Notes: generated from the letters alone by a model not told the origin. A stretch of 64,000 nt of DNA from Kutzneria kofuensis (GCF_014203355.1 NZ_JACHIR010000001.1:2048038-2112037), one strand, 5' to 3'. Positions 38,243-47,176 are shown, numbered from the stretch's first letter. Numbers and translations: made by a program.

Positions 38243-41200
38243 TACTTGAACTCCAACAGGACTGTGACATCAGGGTGTGCCGCGCGGAAGGCGTCGATCG
38301 CGGTCTCGATGGCCGTACGCAGCTCGGGTTGCACGCCCGGCGTCTCCATCCGCAGACCGATCGGGCAGTTCTTGTACTCGTCCGGCACAGGGCTGCCATC
38401 CTTCAGATAGCCGTTGGCACGACCGTAAAGATACGCCTCGAGCTTGTCCGTGACCTGCTTCTTCGTCCAAGCGCCAGGATCCCCGATGTCACCGGGGATC
38501 TTCGGGTTCCCGGCCGAGACCGCGGTCTTGTCCTCCCACAGGATGCCGTTCTCGATGTGGTCGAAATCGGTGATGGGGTCACGACCGCTGCCCGGCTTGG
38601 TAAAGACCTCGACCTTCGTCCGACCTTCGAGTGCCCCCTTGTTCTTGGCCAGCTTCGACACGTCGTCGGCCGCGCCCTCGATCCCGGACATGGCCATGCT
38701 CAGGCCGTTCAGGATCGCCGCGATGCCACCAGCGATGGCCCCGCCACCGGCGAAGACGCACACGAGCAGGCCACCGAGACCGCCCACCGCAGCCCCGGCC
38801 AGCGTCCCGGGACCGGTCTCGATGGTGGCGGTACCGCCGATCGCCATGCCGGTCGTGACGTCCGCGCCGCAGGCGGCGAGGCCGCCGGCGATCATGCCCA
38901 CGCCGGACAGCGCGAGCCCGAGGCCGCCACCGACCTCGATCAGGTGCTGCATCAGCGCCAACAGCTCGCCGGCGTGGTCGCGGATGTAGTCCGCGGTGGC
39001 GTGCGCCATCGTGTCCATCATGCTGAGCAGCTGGTTGAGGGTGTCGACCAGCGGCTGTAGCTCGGGATGGTTGGCGACGGCGGCGGCCGCCTGGTCGCGC
39101 AGCTTCTGCAGTGTGCCCTGCATCGAGGTCACGGCCTGCTGGGCGGCGTTGGTGTCCCGTTTCTGGTACGCGATGTTCCATGCGTCGTTGGCGGCGGCGG
39201 CCGCGTCGGCAGCGGCCTTGCCGGCGGCCAAGGCGTCGGCGGCCGCCTGCTGGGCGGAGGCCTGGGCCTGGGCCGCGAACTCGTTGGCCTGAGCGGCGGA
39301 CTGCGCCGCGGCGGCCGCAGAGTTGCGGGCGGCATTGGCGCTGCCCTGTGCGGCGGCTGCGGCGTCGCGGGCCTGCTGAGCGGACACGGCCGCGTCGTTG
39401 GCCGACGCCTGCGCCGCGTCAGCGGACTTTTTCGCGTCTGCCGCGGCATTACCTGCGGCCGTGGCGGACTGCGCGGCCTGGTCGGCCCAGTAGTGGGCCT
39501 GGTCGTCGGCCTGGTGCGCCTGCGCCGCGGCCTCGTGCGCCTCCGCCGCGTTGACCTTGGCGTTGGCCGCCGCCTGCGCGGCGTCGGCCAGGTAACCGTT
39601 GATCTGCGCGACGTGCTGGGCGGCGTCGGCGTCGCGCAGCTGCGCCTGGTACTGACCGACCTTGAGGAACTGCTGCACGTACGACCACGGCCCGGACAGC
39701 GCGGCATTGGCCGCCGCCTTCACCTCAGGTCCGCCGTTGTTCAGGACCACCTGCACCGCAGCGCGGTCATCGTCCTCGGCAGCCTTGAGCCGGCCGGTCG
39801 CCAGGAACTGCGCGACATCGTCCGGTGTCCCGGACAGCGCCCGGTTCGCGGCCGACTGCGTGATCGGGCCGCCGGTGTTGAGAATCTTCTGCACGGCGAT
39901 CCGGTCATCGTCGGCCTTGCCCGGATACGCCCGCGTCACCAGGAACTGCTTGACCTGGTCGTACGTGCCGGACTCGACGGCACGGGCGGCGTCTCGCTGC
40001 GCCGGCACCAACGAGGCACCGGCCTCGATCGACAGGCTGAACCGGTCGTCCCGCTCGATCGCGGCGGCCAGACCCGTCTGCACGAACGTCGTCAGGTCGG
40101 CGGAGCTGCCGCCCAGAGCGTTGATGGCCGCCACCCGGACCTGCGGACCGGCGTTGTGCCACAGGCGATCAGCGGCCCGGCGGCCGTCACTGGCGGCCAC
40201 GTCCGGCGCGGTCGCCGGGTTGCGGGCCTCGGTCAGCAGCGCCTGGGTCTGCTGGTCGACCTGCTCGGGCGTGCCGACCTGCCACGACGTCGTGGCCACC
40301 TTGTCGCGCTCGTCCTGCAGGGCGTCGGCGGCGTCGCGCATGCCCTGCGACTGCTGCTCGGCGAGCCGCTCGGCGTCGGCCCGGCGGGCCAGGTCGGCGG
40401 TGCTCTTCGCCTGGTCGGCGGCGTTCTGCGCGTCGGTCGCCGCGTTGTCCGCCTCCTGCGCGGCTGCGTCGGCCCGCGCCGTTGCCCCGTCGGCCTCACC
40501 GGCGTGCTTGGCTGCGTCGTCGGCTGCCGCCGCGGCGGCGTCGGCATGCGCGGCGGCGTCGAGCGCCGCCTGCCGTGCCTGTGCCGCATCGTTGGCAGCC
40601 TCGTTGGCCAGCGCCGTCGCTGAGCCGGCGGCCCGCTTGGCTTCGTCGGCGTTGCGCTGCGCACGATCGGCCGCAGCGGCCGCCGCGTCGGAACTCGCGC
40701 CGGCCTGACTGGCGTAGTTTCCCGCGTCACGCGATGCCGAGGCTGCGGCAGCGGCATCGCTCGCCGCCTGTGCCGCCGCCTGCGCGGCCGTAGCGACCTG
40801 CTTCGACGCGTCGATGGCGTGCTGGATGGCGTCCGCGACGGAGCGTGCGCCGGCCGCCGCGTCACGGGCCGCCTTGGCGGCGTTGCTGGCGGTTTCGGCC
40901 GTGGCCTTACCGGTGGCGACATTCGCCGCGGCGGTGCGGGCGTTGGCCGCGGCCTGCCCGGCCATCGACGCCGCCCACGCGGCCTGGCTGGCCGCGTTGG
41001 ACGCCTCACGCGCGGCATTGGTCGCCGCCTGCGCGGAGCTGATCGCGGTCTGGGCGGCCTGTGCGGCGCGCTTGGCCGCGCTGGCAGCGCGTGACGCGGC
41101 GTCGGCCGCCTGTGCCGCGGATTTGTTCGCCTGCTGAGCTTGCGAGGCGGCTTCCTGAGCGGATGCCTTGGCGGCCGCGGCCGCGGCGATGGCCTGCGCG

Positions 41201-41949
41201 GCGGCGTCCTTCGCGGCCTGGGACGCGGTCGCCGACCGGGCCTGCGCGCTCTGCGTCAGCGCGACGAGCTGAGCGATGGTCGCGGTTTCCTCGTCACGCT
41301 GTTGCGCGACCTGGAAGCCGTTGCGCAGGAACTGCCGGACGTCCTCGATGGACGAGGACAGCGCCTGGTTGCCGGCCAGTTTGACGTTCGGGCCGCCGTT
41401 GTTGACCAGCAGCTGCACCGAGATCCGGTCGTCGTTGTCCTGCGCCTGCTGCCACCCCGTGCCGAGGTACGCCAGCTGGTCGTCGATCGTGCCGTTGAGC
41501 GCGGCGTTGGCCGTCTGCTTCACCACCGGGCCGGTGGCGGCGGACAGCAGTCGGGTGATCTGGATCCGCACGTCGTCGTTCCACGGCTGCCGCCAGCCGG
41601 TGGTGAGGAACGCTCGCACGTCGGCGATGCTGCCGCTGAGCGCGGTGTTGGCCGCGGCCTGCGTGGCCGGACCGCCGCTGTTCAGCATGCGCTGCACGGT
41701 GACCCGGTCCTGGGTCTCCTGCATGATCACCAGCTGACTGGTCAGGAAGGTGTGCACGTCGGCGTCGGTGCCGCACAGCGCGGCCTCGGCAGCGCTCGCG
41801 ACGATCGAGTCGCCTCCGGTGACCAGCTTGATCAGCTGCTGGCGCTCGCTTGTCGACGGCGTGTCTGCCACGGCCGTGGGAACGGTCGCTGTGCCGATCA
41901 TCACCGCGACAGCGACCGTTGTGGCGGTTGCGGATAACAGTCGTCTCAT
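38242..41949 (-). CDS. ALF-repeat polymorphic toxin 1 with PD-(D/E)xK-like C-terminus
   Basis: A 1235-residue exported, Ala-rich protein. The signal peptide ends near VPTAVA (residue 28). Four ALF repeats occupy about 50-225 (pattern A-x-x-AL-x-G-x-x-x-D-x-x-x-FL). Next come a long Ala-rich coiled-coil-like stretch, a second ALF cluster in the middle, and a second Ala-rich stretch. A Gly/Ala-rich hydrophobic block follows (GGGLGLALSGVGMIAGGLAACG to LSMAMSG), possibly for membrane insertion. The last ~108 residues are DFDHIENGILWEDKTA plus a helical/strand tail; Asp1128/1130, Glu1139 and Lys1141 form a D...ExK motif of restriction-endonuclease-fold nucleases. ATG 41949 has AGGA upstream. The immunity gene follows immediately. 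Delivery route is unknown; there is no type VII or type VI motif. Confidence 0.72.
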   Translation of the reverse strand: MRRLLSATATTVAVAVMIGTATVPTAVADTPSTSERQQLIKLVTGGDSIVASAAEAALCGTDADVHTFLTSQLVIMQETQDRVTVQRMLNSGGPATQAAANTALSGSIADVRAFLTTGWRQPWNDDVRIQITRLLSAATGPVVKQTANAALNGTIDDQLAYLGTGWQQAQDNDDRISVQLLVNNGGPNVKLAGNQALSSSIEDVRQFLRNGFQVAQQRDEETATIAQLVALTQSAQARSATASQAAKDAAAQAIAAAAAAKASAQEAASQAQQANKSAAQAADAASRAASAAKRAAQAAQTAISSAQAATNAAREASNAASQAAWAASMAGQAAANARTAAANVATGKATAETASNAAKAARDAAAGARSVADAIQHAIDASKQVATAAQAAAQAASDAAAAASASRDAGNYASQAGASSDAAAAAADRAQRNADEAKRAAGSATALANEAANDAAQARQAALDAAAHADAAAAAADDAAKHAGEADGATARADAAAQEADNAATDAQNAADQAKSTADLARRADAERLAEQQSQGMRDAADALQDERDKVATTSWQVGTPEQVDQQTQALLTEARNPATAPDVAASDGRRAADRLWHNAGPQVRVAAINALGGSSADLTTFVQTGLAAAIERDDRFSLSIEAGASLVPAQRDAARAVESGTYDQVKQFLVTRAYPGKADDDRIAVQKILNTGGPITQSAANRALSGTPDDVAQFLATGRLKAAEDDDRAAVQVVLNNGGPEVKAAANAALSGPWSYVQQFLKVGQYQAQLRDADAAQHVAQINGYLADAAQAAANAKVNAAEAHEAAAQAHQADDQAHYWADQAAQSATAAGNAAADAKKSADAAQASANDAAVSAQQARDAAAAAQGSANAARNSAAAAAQSAAQANEFAAQAQASAQQAAADALAAGKAAADAAAAANDAWNIAYQKRDTNAAQQAVTSMQGTLQKLRDQAAAAVANHPELQPLVDTLNQLLSMMDTMAHATADYIRDHAGELLALMQHLIEVGGGLGLALSGVGMIAGGLAACGADVTTGMAIGGTATIETGPGTLAGAAVGGLGGLLVCVFAGGGAIAGGIAAILNGLSMAMSGIEGAADDVSKLAKNKGALEGRTKVEVFTKPGSGRDPITDFDHIENGILWEDKTAVSAGNPKIPGDIGDPGAWTKKQVTDKLEAYLYGRANGYLKDGSPVPDEYKNCPIGLRMETPGVQPELRTAIETAIDAFRAAHPDVTVLLEFK

Positions 41950-42089
41950 GCTGCTCGTTTCCTCCGATGCAACGCGGCTGAAGTCAAGGCGTGGCAACGG
42001 ATCGCGGACACAGCGAATGCGAAGACTTCGAACATCGATCCCCCACCCCCGTGGGGATGGTAGCCCAACGCTGCGTGATCGGGGAGTTC

Positions 42090-42118
42090 TTGACGGTAAC
42101 CATTCCTGCCGCTAGCGT
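42090..42118 (+). promoter_or_regulatory. Sigma-70-type promoter for the secreted-protein/S1-like pair
   Basis: TTGACG (42090-42095) and TAGCGT (42113-42118) are separated by 17 bp, close to the actinobacterial housekeeping consensus. It points to the gene at 42221 and leaves a 5' leader of about 95 nt. The region 41950-42220 is the divergent intergenic segment with ALF1 and holds no gene. Confidence 0.6.
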
Positions 42119-42220
42119 CTCGACCCGTCGTCGCAGATGAGGGGGCGCGCGTCGGCCGAGATTCACCCAGCGCTGTCGCGTTGTGCCTCGACAACACCGA
42201 ACAGGGGTGGATTTCGCACG

Positions 42221-42721
42221 ATGCGAGCCATATCCAGAGCACTACTCGCCATAGCGGTAGCTGGCACCGCAGTCGCCGTGTCGATCAGCGCCAGCACTGC
42301 GGCCAGACAGTCGGCGCAATCAGCGGATGGGCAACCGTCTCTCGTAGAAGACTTCAGTTACCCCGGCGCGGACAAGATTCTCGCCGACCGCGGCATCAAA
42401 CTGATCAGTGGTGACGGACACCTACTGCTGGTTGACTGCGTCAATGTGGCCACCTTGATCGAGGTGCACGCGTCCAGCCTTACCGACCACAGCAACGACC
42501 CGGGGCACTACTGCTTCAAGGTGAACGGAGCTTCCGGGGACCTCAAGCTCGAGCTGACCGACGCTTACCAGGTCAAGGGCGACAGCCACAACGTCCAGGC
42601 CAAGGTGTCGGTCGATGGCCAGAGCAGCACGGTTAACGTGGACAAGAACCGCTGGACCGGCATCGGCGTTGGTGCCGATTCGCACGCCGCCACCCTGCTC
42701 GAACTCAAGGCTTCCTCATGA
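42221..42721 (+). CDS. Secreted protein of unknown function, partner of S1-like protein
   Basis: A 166-residue exported protein. The signal peptide (RAISRALLAIAVAGTAVAVSI) ends near residue 27-30. The mature domain contains GIKLISGDGHLLLVDC, LIEVHASSL, HYCFKVNG and LKLELTDAYQVKGDSHNVQAKV, a beta-rich pattern with two Cys able to form one disulfide. It recalls small secreted actinobacterial proteins of unknown role. Its stop overlaps the start of the S1-like gene (ATGA), so the two are coexpressed, possibly as subunits or as protein and chaperone or inhibitor. Confidence 0.65.
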   Translation: MRAISRALLAIAVAGTAVAVSISASTAARQSAQSADGQPSLVEDFSYPGADKILADRGIKLISGDGHLLLVDCVNVATLIEVHASSLTDHSNDPGHYCFKVNGASGDLKLELTDAYQVKGDSHNVQAKVSVDGQSSTVNVDKNRWTGIGVGADSHAATLLELKASS

Positions 42722-44370
42722 CAGCGAAAGAAGCATTCACCATGCGCTATCGAAGACTCGCCGCTGCGCTTGTCAGTGCCACGGCAGCGATGAGCCTGCT
42801 GGCCCCGAGCGCACACGCCGGTCCCATTCCCGGTCCAGCCTGGGACTTGTCGTTCACCAAAATCACCATGGATGGTCGGGCCTGCAACGGCGTGTTGGTG
42901 TCCAACCAGTGGGTGCTCACGGCCGCGAGCTGCTTCCCGGAGAACCCGACGGGCGGCGCTCCGACCAAGGCCGCCAGCGCGGTCTTCTACAAAGAGACGG
43001 TGAAGATCGTCAACCTGGTCATCCGTTCCGACCGTGACCTCGCGCTGGCCAAGCTCGAGGTGCCCGTCGGGCAGGTGCCCCCGATGGCACTGGCCACGAC
43101 AACACCGGTCGTCGGCGAGGGTGTACGGGCCGACGGCTACGGGCGCACCGCGACGGAGTGGGTACCGGACAACGGCGAGAACGCCAGCTTCACGGTGAGC
43201 GGTGTCAGCCCGACCACGGTCAGCACTGCCGCCGTCAACGGTCATGACACGTGCAAGGGCTGGGCCGGCGGACCGCTGGTGCGCCAGGTCGGCGTCAATC
43301 TCGAACTGGTCGGCATCCACAGCACGTCTTGGCAGCACGGCTGCCTCGGCGAAACCGAGACCCGCTCGGGCAGCACGGCGACCAGGACCGACGACATCGC
43401 CGACTGGATCCGGCAGAACACCCCGCGCGTGCCTGACCCCGACCTGGCGATTCAGAAGCCGGTGACCGCGTCCAGCAGCTACGAGGCGGACGGCTGGAGC
43501 GCGAAGAACCTCGTCGACGGCTCGTCCTCGACCGCGTGGAGCAGCGACTCGAGCCTGGACAAAAACCACACCGAGTCGCTGACGGTCGATCTGGCCGGTG
43601 CGCTGAACGTGCGCAAGTTGGTGCTCTACCCACGCGGTGACGGCTCCAACGTCGGCACCGGGTTCCCGGTCGACTTCACCGTCGACACCACCCTCGACGA
43701 CCCAACGAGCCCGGACGCTAGGTGGACGAAGATCTTTACCGAAGCAGGGTTCCCGAAGCCGACCAGCGCCGCGCCGCTGGAGTTCTCCTTGGCTACCTCA
43801 TTCGGCGGTGCCAGCGCAGGTGCCCTGCGAATCACCGGGACGAACCTAAGCACCGACCCGAACGGTCAGTACCGCATGCAGCTGGCGGAGGTCGCCGTGT
43901 ACGGCGCCAACACCACGACCGGCAAGCCGGTGACCACGTCCAGCACCCAGGAAGTGCCATCTTCAGGGTGGAGCGCGAACTATGCCGTGGACGGCGTGCG
44001 GTCGGCTAACGGCACCGGCCGCGACGGCTGGACCAGCGGCGGTGGCCCTGCCGACCGCAGCGAATGGATCGAGGTCAGTGATATCGGCGGGTTCCCGATG
44101 ACGAGCATCGACCTCTACCCGCGGGCTGACGTGCCGGACGGCAGTGTCGGCTTCCCCAGCACGTTCACCGTCGAAGGCTCGACCGATGGCGGCAAGACCT
44201 GGACTCAGCTGGCCAACGGGTCCGGCATGCCAATCGCCAGCGCCGGGGGCGCACGGCGGCTCACCTTCCCCGCCACGAACTTCAGCGCCGTCAAGGTAAC
44301 CGGCAGTGGGTTCAAGGCCGACCAGTTCGGCAACTACTACATGCAGCTCGGCGAGGTCGAGGTGCGCTGA
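42718..44370 (+). CDS. Secreted S1 (trypsin-fold) pseudoprotease with two discoidin-like domains
   Basis: A 550-residue exported protein. The signal peptide ends near APSAHA (residue 34). Residues about 40-240 are a trypsin-like fold, but the motif LTAAHC reads LTAASCF (Ser71), and GDSGGP reads CKGWAGGPLV (Ala183). The catalytic His and Ser are therefore lost, while the Asp107 region RDLALAKLEV stays. Residues about 245-395 and 398-550 are two F5/8-type (discoidin/CBM32-like) domains: the first contains DGWSAKNLVDGSSSTAWSSD, the second SGWSANYAVDGV, and both end QLAEVAVYG or QLGEVEVR. The likely role is carbohydrate or surface binding. ATG 42718 overlaps the preceding stop; ATG 42742 would also keep the signal peptide. 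Confidence 0.82.
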   Translation: MTAKEAFTMRYRRLAAALVSATAAMSLLAPSAHAGPIPGPAWDLSFTKITMDGRACNGVLVSNQWVLTAASCFPENPTGGAPTKAASAVFYKETVKIVNLVIRSDRDLALAKLEVPVGQVPPMALATTTPVVGEGVRADGYGRTATEWVPDNGENASFTVSGVSPTTVSTAAVNGHDTCKGWAGGPLVRQVGVNLELVGIHSTSWQHGCLGETETRSGSTATRTDDIADWIRQNTPRVPDPDLAIQKPVTASSSYEADGWSAKNLVDGSSSTAWSSDSSLDKNHTESLTVDLAGALNVRKLVLYPRGDGSNVGTGFPVDFTVDTTLDDPTSPDARWTKIFTEAGFPKPTSAAPLEFSLATSFGGASAGALRITGTNLSTDPNGQYRMQLAEVAVYGANTTTGKPVTTSSTQEVPSSGWSANYAVDGVRSANGTGRDGWTSGGGPADRSEWIEVSDIGGFPMTSIDLYPRADVPDGSVGFPSTFTVEGSTDGGKTWTQLANGSGMPIASAGGARRLTFPATNFSAVKVTGSGFKADQFGNYYMQLGEVEVR

Positions 44371-44374
44371 CCAT

Positions 44375-44409
44375 GGGTGGCGGCCGGCCGAGCGGGTCGG
44401 CCGCCACCC
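44375..44409 (+). terminator. Hairpin after the S1-like gene
   Basis: Arms GGGTGGCGGCC (44375-44385) and its complement (44399-44409) form an 11-bp stem directly after the stop at 44370, before the enoyl-CoA hydratase gene. No T-run is seen, so termination may be partial. Confidence 0.5.
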
Positions 44410-44426
44410 CGCATAGAGTGCGGGCC

Positions 44427-45203
44427 ATGGCTGACGAGCTGGTGCACTACGCGGTGCAGCGAGGCATCGCGACGATCACTCTGGACTCCCCGCACAACCG
44501 GAACGCGCTGTCCGCCCAGTTGCGGCGCGAGCTGCGGGACCACCTGACGGCCGCGATCGCGGACGACGCGGTGCGGGTGGTCGTGCTGGCGCACACGGGC
44601 ACGGTGTTCTGCGCGGGCATGGACCTGAAGGAGGCCGGCGGGGCGAGCACCGAGCAGCAGGGGGTCAACGAGTTCCCGGCGATCCTGGAGCAGCTGTGGA
44701 CCAGCCCGAAGCCGGTGGTGGCGAAGCTGGCGGGCCCGGCGCGGGCGGGCGGCGTGGGCATGGTGGCGGCATGTGACATCGCGGTCGCGTCGGAGACGGC
44801 CACGTTCGCGTTCTCCGAGGTGCGCATCGGCGTGGTGCCGGCGGTGATCTCGGTGACGGTGCTGCCGCGGTTGCTGCCACGGGCGGCGCACGAGCTGTTC
44901 CTCACGGGCGAGACGTTCGACGCGGAGCGGGCGGTCCGGATCGGCCTGATCAACGCCTCTGTGCCGGCGGACGGTTTGGACGCCGAGGTGGACCGCTACA
45001 CGAAGATGTTGGCGCTGGGCGCGCCGAACGCCTTGGCGGCGACCAAGGAGATGCTGCGCGAGCCCCGCACCGGCGACATGGAACAGGACTTCACGGACAT
45101 GTTGGAGCTGTCCGCCAAGCACTTCGCCGGCGAGGAGGGCCAGGAGGGCATCGCCGCGTTCGTGCAGAAGCGCAAGCCGAGCTGGGTTCCTCAGGACAAC
45201 TGA
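44427..45203 (+). CDS. Enoyl-CoA hydratase/isomerase family protein
   Basis: A 258-residue crotonase-fold protein. The opening VQRGIATITLDSPHNRNALSAQL, the oxyanion-hole strand VLAHTGTVFCAGMDLKEAGG and the second oxyanion loop PVVAKLAGPARAGGVGMVAACDIAVAS with SEVRIGVVPAVIS are present. The first catalytic Glu of classical hydratases appears replaced in the ARAGGVGM region, so the exact reaction (hydration, isomerisation or other acyl-CoA chemistry) is uncertain. ATG 44427 is used. Its 3' end overlaps the convergent barstar gene by 13 bp. Confidence 0.88.
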   Translation: MADELVHYAVQRGIATITLDSPHNRNALSAQLRRELRDHLTAAIADDAVRVVVLAHTGTVFCAGMDLKEAGGASTEQQGVNEFPAILEQLWTSPKPVVAKLAGPARAGGVGMVAACDIAVASETATFAFSEVRIGVVPAVISVTVLPRLLPRAAHELFLTGETFDAERAVRIGLINASVPADGLDAEVDRYTKMLALGAPNALAATKEMLREPRTGDMEQDFTDMLELSAKHFAGEEGQEGIAAFVQKRKPSWVPQDN

Positions 45204-45478
45204 TAGCGGAACTCGGGGTTCTCCTCGACGGCCTGGTCGAGGACGGCGACGATCCGCTCGTACGCGGTCGGGTCGTCGCCGCGCAGCACCTCGTGGTGCC
45301 GCCAGACGAGAACGTGTTCGCCGGCGGGCAGCCAGGACAGGTCGAGCAGGCAGTCGCGCAGCGCGTCCAGGTTGCGGCCGAAGTAGTCGGGGAACGACAG
45401 CGCCGCCGCGATGCCGTCCAGTGCGGAACCCCGGTCGTGCAGACCGGTGCCGTCCAGTACGTGCCGCATGCCGCTCAT
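45191..45478 (-). CDS. Barstar-family ribonuclease inhibitor
   Basis: A 95-residue cytoplasmic protein with the barstar motif FPDYFGRNLDALRDCLLDLSWLP, which forms the inhibitor helix that plugs RNase active sites. It overlaps the upstream RNase gene by 4 bp (ATGA), so it is co-translated with the toxin and protects the producer. Met1 and Met4 are both possible starts. Confidence 0.9.
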   Translation of the reverse strand: MSGMRHVLDGTGLHDRGSALDGIAAALSFPDYFGRNLDALRDCLLDLSWLPAGEHVLVWRHHEVLRGDDPTAYERIVAVLDQAVEENPEFRYQLS

Positions 45479-45918
45479 CGTGTCGGATCCACCACCACGA
45501 ACGAGTCGTAGTGGTCGTCGGTGTAGTACAGCTCACGTTGGGAGCCGGTGATCAGCCGCCGGGTGGCCCGGTTCTTCGCGCCCGGCGTGTCCACGGTGTA
45601 CTCGTGGTAGTAGCCGTCCTTGTTGCGCGGCAGCAGGTTCCCGTTGTTGTGGAACACCACACCGTCGTTGCGCGGGTACGGGAAAGGGCCGCCCTTCTGG
45701 ATCAGCTTCCAGGTGTCGGCGGCCTCCTTCGGCAGCGACGACAGCGTCTTGACCGGCAGACCGGACGACGCCCCCGGCACGGTGGCGCTCGCGGACGCGG
45801 AGGTGGTGGTCGGCGCGGTTGCGCCCGACCCGCTGGACAGGTCCCTGATCAGCCAGCCGGCCAGCACGAGCACGATCAGGCCGACCAGGGCGATGGTGAT
45901 GCGTCGGCGCGGTGTCAC
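45475..45918 (-). CDS. RNase Sa/T1-type guanyl ribonuclease, signal-anchored
   Basis: A 147-residue exported RNase. An N-terminal hydrophobic segment (about residues 8-24) acts as signal or anchor, followed by a Ser/Thr/Ala linker to about residue 50. The microbial RNase domain matches RNase Sa: Glu106 in YYHEYTVDTPG, Arg117 and Arg120/121 in AKNRATRRLI, and His136 in YYTDDHYDSF, all catalytic positions. It lacks the two-Cys pattern of RNase Sa in this domain. With barstar it forms a toxin-immunity pair. It is 10 bp downstream of the small membrane gene. Confidence 0.93.
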   Translation of the reverse strand: MTPRRRITIALVGLIVLVLAGWLIRDLSSGSGATAPTTTSASASATVPGASSGLPVKTLSSLPKEAADTWKLIQKGGPFPYPRNDGVVFHNNGNLLPRNKDGYYHEYTVDTPGAKNRATRRLITGSQRELYYTDDHYDSFVVVDPTR

Positions 45919-45928
45919 GCCGCTGAGC

Positions 45929-46180
45929 CTACGAAGGCCGGCGGGAACCCGCTTCGGCGGCCCGTTCCTTCTCCTCGATGCCCCACAGCGTCGGCTCGGC
46001 CCGGTACCGCGGCGCCAGCCACGCGGCCAGCCGGTCCACGACGCGTTCGATCAGCCACGCCACCGCGCGCAGAATCGGCAGCAGGACCACCATGACCAGG
46101 GCGAACTGCACCGGGAACCAGAGCTGGGCGACCCACAGCTCGATCCCGTCCCAGGTGTCGGCGACCCAGTCGAACACCAC
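45929..46180 (-). CDS. Small membrane protein upstream of the RNase
   Basis: An 83-residue protein beginning GTG GTG TTC with WVADTWDGIELWVAQLWFPVQ, one hydrophobic helix (about residues 20-42) containing FALVMVVLLPILRAVAWLI, and a basic/acidic cytoplasmic tail ending EKERAAEAGSRRPS. GTG at 46180 or 46177 are equal candidates. It is the first gene of the three-gene RNase-barstar unit, divergent from the dehydrogenase by 21 bp. A role in RNase export or anchoring is possible but unsupported beyond the arrangement. Confidence 0.55.
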   Translation of the reverse strand: MVFDWVADTWDGIELWVAQLWFPVQFALVMVVLLPILRAVAWLIERVVDRLAAWLAPRYRAEPTLWGIEEKERAAEAGSRRPS

Positions 46181-46201
46181 CTCAGGGTATAGGTTCGGCG
46201 T

Positions 46202-47176
46202 ATGTTCGCCGTTTACGCCTCCGAGCCGAACCCGTCCGACCCGCTCGCCTCGCTGGTGGTCGGCGAGCGCGACACCCCGACGCCGCCGCCCGGCTGGGTC
46301 AGCGTCTCGGTGCGCGCGGCCAGCCTGAACATGCACGACCTGTGGACGCTGCGCGGCGTGGGCATCAAGCCCGAGCAGTTCCCGATGATCCTGGGCTGCG
46401 ACGGCGCCGGCGTGCTGGAGGACGGCACCGAGGTGGTGCTGCACTCGGTCATCGGCGACCCGGACTGGGGCGGCGACGAGACCCTGGACCCGAAGCGCAC
46501 CCTGCTCACCGAGAAGCACCAGGGCACGTTCGCGGAGACGGTCGTCGTGCCGCGCCGCAACGCCCTGCCGAAGCCGGCCGGGCTGACGTTCGCCGAGGCG
46601 GCGTGCATGGGCACCGCGTGGCTGACGGCGTACCGGATGCTGTTCGTGAAGTCGGGGCTGCGGCCGGGGCAGACCATCCTCGTGCAGGGCGCCTCCGGCG
46701 GCGTCGCCACGGCTCTGATCCAGCTCGGCGTCGCCGCCGGCTTCCGGGTGTGGGCGACCGGGCGGAGCGAGGAGAAGCGGGCGCTGGCCAAGCAGCTCGG
46801 CGCCCACGAGGCGTTCGAATCCGGCGCGCGGCTGCCCGAGCGGGTCGACGGCGTGTTCGAGACCGTCGGCAAGGCCACCTGGTCGCACAGCATGAAGTCG
46901 CTCAAGCCCGGCGGCGTTGTCGTCATCTCCGGCGCCACCACCGGCGACGCCTCGGCGGCCGAGCTGCAGCGGCTGTTCTTCCTCCAGCTTCGGGTGGTCG
47001 GCTCCACCATGGGCACCCGCGAGGAGCTCGGCGACCTGCTCAAGTTCTGCGACCTGGCCGGCGTGCGCCCCCAGATCGGCGCCGAGCTGCCGTTCGAGCA
47101 GGCCGCCGAGGGTCTCAAGGCGATGGTCGACGGCGACGTCGCCGGCAAGATCGTCCTCAGCCGAAACGCCGGCTGA
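46202..47176 (+). CDS. Zinc-type alcohol dehydrogenase/quinone oxidoreductase (MDR family)
   Basis: A 324-residue NADPH-dependent medium-chain reductase. The N-terminal GroES-like domain carries the usual ILGCDGAGVLEDG, and the nucleotide-binding fold follows GQTILVQGASGGVATALIQLGVAAG. The catalytic zinc ligands of alcohol dehydrogenases are not evident, so it is nearer the zinc-free quinone oxidoreductase group. The substrate is unknown. The 3' end overlaps the convergent nitronate monooxygenase gene by 20 bp. Confidence 0.88.
   Translation: MFAVYASEPNPSDPLASLVVGERDTPTPPPGWVSVSVRAASLNMHDLWTLRGVGIKPEQFPMILGCDGAGVLEDGTEVVLHSVIGDPDWGGDETLDPKRTLLTEKHQGTFAETVVVPRRNALPKPAGLTFAEAACMGTAWLTAYRMLFVKSGLRPGQTILVQGASGGVATALIQLGVAAGFRVWATGRSEEKRALAKQLGAHEAFESGARLPERVDGVFETVGKATWSHSMKSLKPGGVVVISGATTGDASAAELQRLFFLQLRVVGSTMGTREELGDLLKFCDLAGVRPQIGAELPFEQAAEGLKAMVDGDVAGKIVLSRNAG

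Noticed and set aside
38242-41949. ALF proteins as structural coiled-coil or spore proteins rather than toxins
   Set aside because: Unrelated C-termini, each paired with a different small non-exported gene, are not expected of structural proteins; the alternative is kept only as lower probability.
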